Assembly: GCF_003286085.1 (NCBI RefSeq)
Contig: NW_020825288.1
Location: 12,462,001 to 12,526,000 of the forward strand
DNA from: Drosophila persimilis
Taxonomy: Eukaryota > Arthropoda > Insecta > Diptera > Drosophilidae
DNA: 64,000 bases
Direction of reading: 5' to 3'
Both the position numbers and the translations under genes were made by a program. Shown here piece by piece: positions 25,540-36,200 of the stretch (position 1 is its first letter; every line of letters begins with the position of its first letter). The notes under the pieces were generated by a model. The model was not told where the DNA came from. It did not search any database and worked only from the letters and a program-made list of their open reading frames with translations.

Positions 25540-26640
25540 GTGTAATTGATTTGTCATGAAAGTATATGTTTGTAACACTCAAAAGTATATATATTCAATG
25601 GCCGAGCCGATATAGCCATGGCTGTCTGTCCGTCTCAAAGACTATTAGACCTTTGGAAACCAAATTTTTGCATCCAGACTGCTGTAATATCACACTTTTA
25701 CAAGCTTATTTCAAAACAAAAGTTTATAGCATCCACAGTTTTGAAGATACTACCAGATTGCCGATCAGATGGGTCAGATCGGAATATTATTATAACCAGA
25801 AAGAACAAACGTTCTTCACATTCAAAAAGGTTCGATTTGGCGCGCACCACTCGGTATATTTTTCAAATGAGACCGTATTTTGGTATTTATTTGAATCGGG
25901 TAGAATCTGTAATAACCGGTTCACAACAATGAGTCCCATTCCATACACAATGTTGCGGCAACATTTACTTGAAAACCGTTTTTTGGTCAAAATAAAATAC
26001 ATTAAGGTAATTAAAAGAAGCAATCTTGTAGAAAATACATTTATCTATGGGATAAAGCTATGTGGGCCAATCTATATAGCTTGAAATATAGGCAATACCC
26101 GATTCGCCGCAGTTTCGCTATTGCAACAATGAGTCTCATTCCATACACAAACATGTTGCTAATTCCATGCACACATACCCTGGGGGAAATGGATGTTATA
26201 GAATTGTGAATACGTTTGTCATCCAAGACTCCGTAGGTATCAGGATCGAGATATATATACACAAGATACTAATAATGTACTTGAATATGTCTAAAGAATA
26301 TCAATTTGAGAAAAGGTCTTAATAAATTGCGTTTGATCTACATATAAAATTAACGAAATAGGGTGCATAAAGGCCTATACACGCATCATGTCTTCAAATA
26401 CTAGCAACATTGCGACTGATTTTTTGTTGAACTATTTTGTTTAAACCTTGTTTTAGTCAAAATACAATAAAAGCAAGGATTGAAAACTATCCAATCCTGT
26501 AGAAAATTTATTCATCAATGGGATAAAATTATGTGGGCATGGCTAAATGTTCTATATAGCTAGTAATATTCGACGGAATATCAAAAACGAGAAATATGTA
26601 AAATAGAACTTGAATTCGTCAGTATATTTACGGTATATTT
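25540..26640. repeat. Dispersed repeat block at the gene-block junction
   Basis: This block shares long stretches, in the same orientation, with 52.8-53.9 kb and, inverted, with 59.9-60.75 kb. Recognisable shared pieces are CAACAATGAGTCYCATTCC, GAAAACCGTTTTTTGGTC, GATTCGCCGCAGTTTCGC, GTGGGCATGGCTAAATRTTC and GTATCAGGATCGAGATATAT. There is no intact transposase ORF and I could define no terminal inverted repeats. It looks like a degraded non-autonomous element, or several nested ones. It ends against the beta-PheRS promoter. Confidence 0.8.
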
Positions 26641-26702
26641 TGAAAATGAGGCGGTATGTCGAACGGTATATCGGTTTTATCGATAAATCCGCGGTCACAC
26701 TG
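26621..26702 (+). promoter_or_regulatory. Core promoter region of beta-PheRS (motif 6 / DRE / motif 1)
   Basis: In order: GGTATATTT (Ohler motif-6-like, near 26632), AAATGAGGCGGTATGTCG, a perfect DRE TATCGATA at 26678-26685, and CGGTCACACTG (Ohler motif 1/M1BP site) at 26692-26702, with no TATA box. This is the standard housekeeping promoter grammar of Drosophila and sits 90-170 bp before the beta-PheRS start codon. The left part of the element runs into the dispersed repeat. Confidence 0.8.
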
Positions 26703-26792
26703 GTCCTAACCCGGCGCCCGTGATTTTTTACAATTTTTATTCTAATTATCGGAATTAAAGAACCTTTTGGACCATTAAGTTAGCTTGACAGC

Positions 26793-28817
26793 ATGCCAAC
26801 CATTGGGGTAAAACGTGATCTGCTCTTCGAGGCGCTCGGCAAGAAGTACAGTGAGTTTGAACAGTCCACGTGTAATCACGTTTTCACTTGACGAGATCTA
26901 ATGTTTAACCCCTTCCGCAGCCGATGATGAATTTCAAGAGCTGTGCTTTTCCTTCGGCCTGGAGCTGGATGAAGTGGTAAGTGGAATAGCAATAGTGCCG
27001 ACATTGTAACAAATTGTATCATCCGATTAGACCACGGAGAAGCAAATGCTGACTAAAGAACAGGGCGATGTGGCGGCAGCGGCGGATGCCAATGAGGAAG
27101 TCATCTACAGGATAGATATTCCAGCCAATCGTTACGATTTGCTGTGTCTGGAGGGCCTAGTCACGGGTCTTTTGGTATTCCAGGGCAAGTAAGTAGCAGT
27201 ATACTACAGCTGTAGTACAACCGTGGAATATATAAAATCACTATATATTTGCAGAGTCAAGCCACCGAAGTTTGAGTTTGTGGCTCCTGCCCAGCGCCAG
27301 GTGCTCAAGATTGACCCCTCAACGGCACAGATTCGTCCACATGCTGTGGCCGCTGTGCTGCGCAACGTAACCTTCACGCAAGAGGCCTATACCAGCTTCA
27401 TTGATCTGCAGGACAAGCTGCACCAAAACATATGCCGCAAACGAACCCTAGTGGCTATTGGCACTCACGATCTCGACACGATCAAGGGACCCTTCAGCTA
27501 TGAAGCCCTGGCGCCGGAGCAAATCAAATTTGTGCCACTCAACCAAACGCAGGAGCTGAATGGAGCCCAGCTGATGGACTTTTATGCGACGCATGCCCAA
27601 CTCAAGCAGTATCTGCCCATCATTCGCGATGCGCCAGTTTATCCGGTGATCTATGATGCCAATCGCGTGGTGCTCTCTCTGCCGCCCATTATTAATGGCG
27701 ATCATTCCAAGATCTCGTTGAACACCAAGAATGTATTCATCGAATGCACAGCCACGGATCTGACCAAAGCCAAGGTGGTGCTGGACACCATTGTCTGCCT
27801 CTTTTCTGAGCATTGTGCCAAGAAATTCACGGTAGAGCCATGCGATGTGGTGCAGCCCGACGGCAGCATTGTCTCCTACCCAGAGCTTGCCGTGCGAGAG
27901 GAGCGGATTTCGGTGAAGCGTGCCAATGCCTACATTGGGATCGATGAGCCCGCTTCCAAGCTGGCGGATATGCTGACCAGAATGTACTTAGAGGCACGGG
28001 TCGATGGGGAGTCGCTTGTTGTCAAGATTCCACCCACTCGACACGATGTTATCCATGCCTGCGACGTCTATGAGGACATTGCCATTGCCTTTGGCTACAA
28101 CAACATCAAGAAATCCCTTCCAGCCTTCATGCAGATAGCCAAACAGTTTCCACTCAACAAGCTCACCGAACAGCTGCGCGAACAGGTGGCCCAGGCTGGA
28201 TTTACCGAGGCGTTGACCTTCACTCTATGCTCTCGGGACGACATCGGACGCAAGCTAAACAAGTCCATTGAAGCCCTCCCAGCCGTACACATTGGCAATC
28301 CCAAGACACTGGAGTTTCAGGTTGTGCGAACCACCCTGCTGCCAGGTCTCCTCAAGACATTGGTGGCCAATCGCAAGATGCCGCTGCCCCTGAAGCTCTT
28401 CGAGATTAGCGACGCTGTTGTAGCCGATGAGAAGACGGAGGTTGGTGCCCGCAACGAGCGTCGATTGTGTGCTGTGAACTGCAACAAAACCGCCGGGTTT
28501 GAGGTGGTCCATGGTCTCTTGGATCGTGTCATGCAACTGCTCTCTGTGCCCTGGAAGACGGCCAGTGTCGACAAGGGCTACTACCTGGAATCGACGGAAG
28601 GTGAGCAAGAGATCATCAACTAGAGGAAAATGATTTACATTTCTTGTTTGTTTACCTTTTTGCAGATGCCAGCTATTTCCCTGGTCGTTGCGCCAATGTG
28701 ATGTACGACAAAGTGGTCATCGGCAAGATTGGAGTTCTCCATCCCACAGTGCTGCATGCTTTCGATTTAACGACACCTTGTTCGGTTGTAGAGTTCACCA
28801 TTGAACCTTTTGTCTGA
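26793..28817 (+). CDS. beta-PheRS: Cytosolic phenylalanine--tRNA ligase beta subunit, 5 exons, 589 aa
   Basis: join(26793..26850,26921..26976,27031..27188,27255..28600,28666..28817). Exon lengths sum to 1770 nt, giving 589 aa, the same length as human FARSB as I recall it. All junctions are GT-AG. It forms the alpha2-beta2 enzyme that charges tRNA-Phe. Seen in order are the N-terminal [15 protein letters not shown] segment, the B3/B4 editing domain (roughly residues 110-280), the B5 domain (about 305-375, [20 protein letters not shown], then [27 protein letters not shown]), and the catalytic-like C-terminal core ending VEFTIEPFV. The start is preceded by GACAGC and a DRE/motif-1 promoter. It is convergent with mask. 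Nothing is broken; the gene looks fully functional. Confidence 0.97.
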
Positions 28818-28888
28818 ATTTCCTTCTACCCATTGTTTAAACAATGATTTACCCGTATAAAATGTTAAACATTTCGTAAAAGTTCACA

Positions 28889-28894
28889 AATAAA
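28889..28894 (+). terminator. Polyadenylation signal of beta-PheRS
   Basis: AATAAA lies 72 bp after the stop codon. Confidence 0.7.
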
Positions 28895-28919
28895 TTATCG
28901 AAAAATATAAAACTATGAA

Positions 28920-31750
28920 AGGATTTGTCGAAATGGTGTCCAAATAATTAACGAATTAGCTCATGCTCAGCAAAAGATTTAAAGGTTTGATTTTTAGGAA
29001 AGTACCATTACGTTGATGATTACTGAGATATTTAAAAAGATAAAGCTAGAAATAACTCCTCTAATAAATTTCGACCATCATCCTAAGAAGTGATGCAGAA
29101 TATTAAAAAAAACCAATCGTTTTTGTTTTTATTTATGCTGTTTAATGTTCTCTTTTATATTTTTCCTTCAATACAATAATAATAATTATAAGAGTAATAA
29201 TAATAATCCGTAGTATACTCATATAGTATGGGTGTATTTAATATATGTAGGGTTTTGTTTCTTTTTGTTTTTTGTTTCCTTCAGTGTTTTTTTTCGGTTT
29301 TGCTTTTGCTTTGTTTTGCATACTTCTCTCATATTTGAAGTATATTTATATTATTTTTTAAATTAATAAATCTATTTGAATTCAATTTCTTTCGCTTGAA
29401 AAAAATTCTACATTTATTCTTTACTTGTATTCTCTCGCATTGTTTTTTTTGCGGTTTCTCTCAAGTTGAGGTTGCATCAATATCATCATCGGATGACATT
29501 TAAACGGCTGCATGCATATGGTGCTCCTTCAGCTATTTTTTGTTTCTCTTATATTTTGTGTGTTGAATCCTGCTTTTTTTTGGGGCATATATATGTGGTA
29601 TATGTTGTAAATATATATATATATGTTGTATAGCATTTGCGGCTATTTATTTCTCGTATTCGGTTGTATCAAATAACTTAAACGAACGATTTCCATTCTC
29701 ATTACATTATTTTGCTTGCAGCTAAAACATTGTTTGAAACAAACAAACAAAAAATACGACAAAAAGTGTAGTTTCATGCTCACTTATATTATCCTTTTTT
29801 ATTCTTCATTCAATTTTTATCATCGTTTTTAAAGTTATATATCGGATCAGTGTGTATTTGTGTGTGTGTGTGTTTGTGTGTATATATCCATGCGTGGAGG
29901 GATTGTTCATATAACGATCCTCTTCAAAGCATTTGCATTGCGACTCCTTTCTCTAGAAGAATTGTACAAGGAAATTGCCTGCCCGCCCACACATTTCCCA
30001 GTGGATGATGCCATCCAGGATCATCCAGGGGAGCGAGGAAAGTGAATTGTTCTTCATCAAGTGTTTTTACATCATTTCTTTCAGTTTCTGTTTTGCTTTC
30101 TTTGAAATAAAAATGTTTGTTTTGTTTTGTGTATTTCGTATGCTATTCGCTAGTGTATATATATGTATGTATATATAGTATGTACGTCTATGAGCAGTGT
30201 TGGAAAAGCATCAAAGATGGCAAGCAAGCGCCGTTACATCGTTTTATCTCGATTTTAGTTTTCTTTTCGTAAATGGAATATTAAATGTTTTCTTTTCTTT
30301 TCATTTGTGTTCTCTTACTTAAGTTATTTAAGCAATTTCAATTTCTACTAGCTACATTTTTAGGTGTGTGTTCTTTTGGGATGGTAGTGGTAGTGGTGGT
30401 GGTGGTGGCGGTGTCTCGAGCTCAAAACCGACCAAGAAATCATTGATAAACACAAAACTGATAAAACCTAACCACTAAACCGTTTTTCTGGTTTTTATCT
30501 GGAATACTACGAGGAGAGAACACTCCACTCCATGCAGCATTTATGCATCATTTCAAGTATCATTCAAATATAGTATCTGTATATCTGTAACTGTTAGTTA
30601 GCGTGTAGTTAATGGTATGTATATGTGGTAAGTAGAAAGTTAAGTAATTTCCATCTTTCGTTTCCGTTTCAGTGTTGTTTTCGTGTTCCGATATTCAGTT
30701 TCCGTTTCCGTTTTCGCTTCGTCTCGTTTGCTTCTTTTAAATGAAGGAGGTTCTTTGAGTGTGTTTTATGGGTGGAGAGAATGTTTGGGGAGATAGAAAA
30801 GTGCGCGCCTAAAATGTACAAATTTCGGCATTCATTTGTTGCTTTTATTAATGTTATTAAATATGTATAGATAGATGTATTTATGTATAAGTGTAATATA
30901 TGTTGTGTGTGTGTGTGTGCTTTAGCTGGCGCTAAAAAAATTCACTTAAATCTTTCATTCATAAGACCGACTTTTCTAAGTTAAGCTTAAAATTAAATTG
31001 TGGTTTTTGTATGTTTTGGATGTGGGTATGTGTGTTTGAAGCTTTCCAAATATCTTTCTTTCCAGTTTTTTTGTGTGTTTTGTGTGTGTGTTCTCATCAT
31101 ACAAAATGATATAGCCATGGGCTGGGGTTCCGCTAAGTTGTAGGCTAACTTCATGCTTTGTTTCAAAAATGATCAAAATAGCTCGTACATTAAAAAAATA
31201 AATAAAGTATATTGCGCCCTTTTTGGGTGCCTTTTTTTGAATAGTATTTTCCTTCTTTTTCATTTATGCACAACGTTTTGTTTTTCTATTTTCTATCTTC
31301 TATCTCCTTTTATCTGCCTGATGATCGTATTACCAAATTTTAGATAACCTGCGAATTTTAATAGTGGCCGGAAGGAAGAAGTAAAAAGAATAATTTGAAA
31401 TCAAAAAAAAATAATAAACAAAGCCAAGTTTCAGATCCCGAGTCTTCGTTTGAGTTTTTCGATTGAATTAGGACGTTGTATGATTGATCCGTTGACTGAA
31501 TGAAGATTTGAAGCAGTGGATCCGCGTGTGGGAAACGTTGGAAATTCAATTTAATATTATCTTGCTTTGCATTTGTTTGAAATATCAGGTAGATGCTGCT
31601 GCTCCTGCTCCTGCTGCTACATTGTTGCTGCTGTTGTTACTGTTGTTTCATCCTTTCAATTTTAGGATTAGTTCTCACTCATAGCTGTTCGATTCATTTG
31701 GTTGAACGACAGATATCGAAGAGATCCTCCTGCTGAAGATCCCCCAGACA
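28920..31750 (-). other. AT-rich region downstream of mask, probably its long 3' UTR
   Basis: About 2.8 kb between the convergent ends of beta-PheRS and mask. It has no coding potential and is strongly T-rich on the plus strand (A-rich on the mask strand), with GT dinucleotide runs (29850-29883, 30903-30920) and many TTTATT/TTTTGTTT stretches. Mask transcripts are known to have a long 3' UTR, so this is the likely identity. I cannot pick the polyadenylation site among several minus-strand AATAAA candidates. Confidence 0.5.
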
Positions 31751-32809
31751 TCAGTTCGACCAATTGGTGGTGTAGTTAGTCCAGGGCATCTGTTGGAAAT
31801 GTTCGATAAGTCTCCTTCCTTTAAGAGAGGATTATCCGCATTGTCACTTACATGTTTATCGTGGTGATCCCACACTTCCATCTTGTCGGGCATGTGAGCC
31901 GCAATATCAGCAGCTCCAGGGGCCCCAGCAAAATGCTGGAAGCCATAGGATTGCATCAAGTTGATATGGTGCTGCTGCTGCTGCTGTTGACCCATATTCG
32001 GTGGTGCCTGCATGTTGTGGTAATCCATGGGCATCTTTATATAAAAGAAAACCGTCATTAGGGGGATGCCCAGAACCCCAATTTCATCCAACAACTTACA
32101 TTCATCGGCTCGTGCTGCTGCTGCTGCGGATATGGTCCATTGTTGTAGGGCCTGTATTGCTGCTGCTGTTGTTGCTGTTGTTGTTGTTGCTGCTGCTGCT
32201 GTTGCTTCAACCAATTGGGCGGCTGCTGCTGCGATTGGGGTGGAGGCGGCTGCTGTAGACCCGGCGGCTGAGCCTTGGGCTCGTGCGCCCACGGCGGCAA
32301 TACATCGTCCATGCTCAGTGCAGAGGCGGCTACATTGAAGTTGTTGAACTTCCAGGAGGCGGCCCGCTCGGTGCCGATTGGTCGCGGCATCTTGCGTATG
32401 TCATCGTGGTTGGGTGACATGGCAGAGGGCGAGCCCAGTCCAGCCATGACTCCTCCGTTCTCCAGATGCAGCATATCGCGTCCGGAATACGAGGGATAGT
32501 CCAGAGCCCCGCCATACCAGCGCTGTGGCGCAGCGGTGGCCGACGGTCCGCCGGGCTGGCGTGCCGCTCCCGGTGGCTGCCGGATCTGGTTGCCGAACAT
32601 GTTCGACTGCTGGCCAGCACCTTGATTGATTGGTGGCTGATTCATGCCGCCACCGCCGACGCTGGGTGCCTGCTGCTGCTGCTGCTGCTGCTTATTACCC
32701 TGTGTGAAGACGGAGGCGCGTGGATTAAGCCGCAGCATGTTGTTGCTGTCCACAATGTAGTGCGACGCCGAGGGATCCATCGGATAGTTGAGCGGCTGCT
32801 GCTGTTGCT

Positions 32810-32841
<32 letters not shown>

Positions 32842-33207
32842 GACGCACCCACCTTGTCGTAGATAAGTCTCTGCAGATTCTGCTGCTGGCGATCGATCAT
32901 GGCTGCAGCGGCTGCCGCTGCACTGCTTCCGCCAGCATTCGAGCCAATGGCCCCGAAATTGATTCCACTCGTAGCGGGCGGCGCTTCCGGTGCAGAGATC
33001 TGCATGGGGACGTGTCTCTGGATGGGAACCGTGCCCGGCGGCGGCTTGATTACTCCCGGTGAGTGTGCGGCACCAGCTGCCGCCTCGCCATTAATCGAGG
33101 GTCCAACGCTCGCGGGATTTCCCTCTCCGGCTGTCACCAACGGCGACCTGGCTGGCGCTGTTGATGGCGCTCCACTGGTGATTATGTTCAGTGCCTGCTG
33201 CACACTC

Positions 33208-33239
<32 letters not shown>

Positions 33240-36200
33240 ATTGTTGTTCTGTCCTTGTCCGGGCTGTGCCTGTGCCTGTGGCTGTTGCTGGACCACATTG
33301 CCCACCGGTGGCGAGGTCGAATGATTCGACGAGGCCTTGGAACTGCCGACGGGAGAGCTCAATATATTCCTGTTGTAGCCAGGCGCCTTGGAGGCATCAG
33401 CCTGCGGCAGGCCATCCCCCACAGCCCCACCGGCTGTTCCTTGATCTAGTTTCCCCCATTGGGAGGTCTGGTAGTCGCTGAACAAAGAATAGGCACTCGA
33501 GAGCTTGGCAGCCAGCTGTGCACTGAAGCTATCGCTTGCGGTGTTGGCTGCCATCAGATCGGCCATCAGCATGTTGGTGTTGATCACCAGATTCTGTTGG
33601 GATGTTGCCGCCTGTGCCTGTTGCTGTTGTTGCTGTTGTGGTGACTGCTGCTGCTGCTGCCCCTGCTGCTGTGGGTGTTGCTGCAGCAGTCCAGGACCTG
33701 CTGAAGGTTGAGGTGCTGTTGCCTGGGATTGCTGCTGCTGCTGTTGCTGCTGCTGTGTGGGGGATCCGATTCTCTTGTTTGGCGGGGCAATGGGTTTCAC
33801 ATTGCTGCTGGTGTTGGTGCTGCTGCTGTTGGCTGTGGTTCCAACCGTTCCAGCGGCCGCCACTGCCGCGGCGGCATTCACCGCCGCCACATCTGCCACG
33901 TTGAAGGTGCCAATTGGTCCAGCCAATATGTTGCTGGTTGCGGCGCTTCCCAGCTGCGAAACGTTTGCTCCTGTGGCGCCGGTTACGGGTTTTCCACGAC
34001 CAAAGGGTGCCACCACACCACTGCTACGTCCGCCAGTGGATGCAATGACCGAACCCGCTGCAGCCGCCGCCCCAGTGTCCACCTTCTTGGGTGATGAATG
34101 AGCGGCAATGGCCGCTGCCTTGGCAAAGTTTTGGGCCGTCAGCGTGGACGACGGCTTGCCCACAGCAGCAGCGGTAGCTCCAGAGGAGCTGCTGCTGTTT
34201 TTCTGTGTGCCTGGCAGCGATTTGGCCGAGCTCTCCTTGCTGCTCTTTAAGAGCACACCATTGGAGGAGGTACCTCCTCCTCCTCCTCCCCGACTGGAGG
34301 TCGCCTGCTGTCCTGCATATCCACCCCGGCCGTTCTGTCCGCGAGAGCCAGAGGTCGAGAGCGAGGAAGCCTTGCTGCCGCCGCCATTTGCTTTGGCGGA
34401 TGACGAGACCCGTCCACTTTGTGCCTTCGATGACGGCTGCTGAAGCTTGTGTGCATTGCTGTAGGCGGCGCCCGTCGCTGTGGTGGAGCTGGCCGATGAG
34501 CTGGACGACGTAGATGTGGTGGATGCCGCCGAGGAGAAGGTACTGGCCGAGGGGGCTGCCGAAACACCGGCAGCCGTACGATTATCCCAAGTGCCGACTG
34601 TCATGGGGGCTGCTGCTGCCGCGCCTGCGGAGGCGGCCGCCTTGATGCTGCTGTTAATGCGCGGCAACATTTGCAGGATGTCCACATCGGGATCCTTGAT
34701 CAGGGCCAGGATGAGCATGTGCGCCTGCTTGGTGGCATCCGTCAATCCCTTGATCGTAATGCATCGCTCCGACTGGTTCTTCCCCTGCTTCTCCACCTCG
34801 ATATGGGCCCCGGTGGTGGCGCGTATGGCATTGATGTTGCTTCCGCCGCGGCCAATCACACGGGAAATGGCATTGACCGGCACCTGCACCTTCTTGCAGG
34901 TCATCTCGGGGGCTATCGATGTCGTTATGGTCGTCAGGGAGCCTACACTTGTCGAGCTGTTGGCAAGATGCAGATGATGGGCACCACCATGCAGGCTGGT
35001 GGCCGAACTGGCGGCCGTCACCGTCACTGGGGCACCACCACCACTTCCTGCCACCTGCTGTGTGCTGCTCTTGCGCACCACTTCCTTCCAGCCGTCGACT
35101 TCGCTGCGCTTCACGCTGGGGTTCAGGCTGGCACCGACACTAAATGTCAATGGCTTTGTGGCACTCTCTTTGCGGTTGCTGCTCGCTATATTGGTGGATG
35201 ATTCGCTGCTCTGCAGTTTGGGGGCAGCGGCGCTGCTTGTGGATTGTTGCTTTGTTGCCGTCTGTTGGGCCGTTGACTCCTTGGGCGCGAGGTTCTCCTT
35301 CTCGCGCTTGTTGTTAGCGGAGGAACTGCTGTTGCTGCTGGTCTCCTTCTTCTTCAGGGGCAGCTCCTCTTTCTTGGAAACCTCCACCTGACGCTTCACT
35401 GGAGCTGCTTGGACTGGCGTAGCCTGGGCCTGAGTCTGAGTTTGAACCTGGACCGGAGTAGGCGGCAGCCTAACACTCTCGGTGATCGGATGTTTCTTCA
35501 AGAGGCTGCTCTTGAATACGGTTGCGGGTGCTGCTGCTGCTGCCGGTGCAGGTGTGGCAGAGGCAGGAGGCGCGGCTGTCAGAGAAGTAGCTGAAGCAGC
35601 TGGAGCTGTGGCTGTAGCTGTGGCAGGCGTTGATGATTCAACAGCCGACGCCGACGCCGATACTGTAGTGCTCTTGCTCTTTGGCTGCTTCTTGCTTTTC
35701 TTCACCAGTTGGCTGTTGCTGGCTTCGGCCTTAGATGCTGCTACTGTTTGACCGGCCGTGGTTGTTCTGTTGGCCGTGGTCTTGGTGTCGCCGCTCGAAC
35801 AGGATCCCTGATCAATGCCAGAGTCACCCTCCTCACGTGCCCCTGAGCCACCGCCGGCTCCTGTCCGTTCGGCTCTAACGTCTTCATCGTCGTCATCTTT
35901 GTCGGAATCATCATCCTTGTCACTGGCATCATCGTCATCGCCCTGCTGGTCACCGCCACCACCGCGACCGCCCTGTTGCTGTCGGCGTTTCTCCTCCTTC
36001 TTCTCCATCTTCTTTTTCTTCTTGCGCTCGCGCCGCCGGGCGGCGGCTGCCTTGCGGCTCTCCTCGCGGGTGCGTTCCAGATCGAGTTCTTCGAGCAGAA
36101 TCGAGGCATTCTTGTTGGCCTTGACGGCCTGGGCCTCCTTGGCACTGCGCAGGATCTTCATGCAGTCGTAGCACTTGTCGATCAGCTCCTTGTCACTGAT

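Larger units (their letters stand above)
17400..25540. other. Gene-poor 5' flank of atonal, presumed regulatory
   Basis: About 8.1 kb with no supportable gene. It contains several simple repeats, homopolymer T near 23040, and many short non-conserved ORFs. In D. melanogaster the 5' enhancers for antennal and chordotonal ato expression lie upstream of the promoter, so this is the expected location. That is inference from the known locus. Confidence 0.45.

Noticed and set aside
25566-26084. 172-aa plus-strand ORF and overlapping 104-aa ORF
   Set aside because: They lie wholly in the dispersed repeat block, have no domain, and the homologous copy at 53 kb does not keep the frame. Treated as chance reading of repeat DNA.
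33191-34977. Many plus-strand ORFs of 70-180 aa rich in Ala, Leu, Cys or Val
   Set aside because: They are antisense shadows of the mask CAG/CAA and Ala-coding exon; the poly-Leu/Cys/Ala runs are readings of the same repeats.
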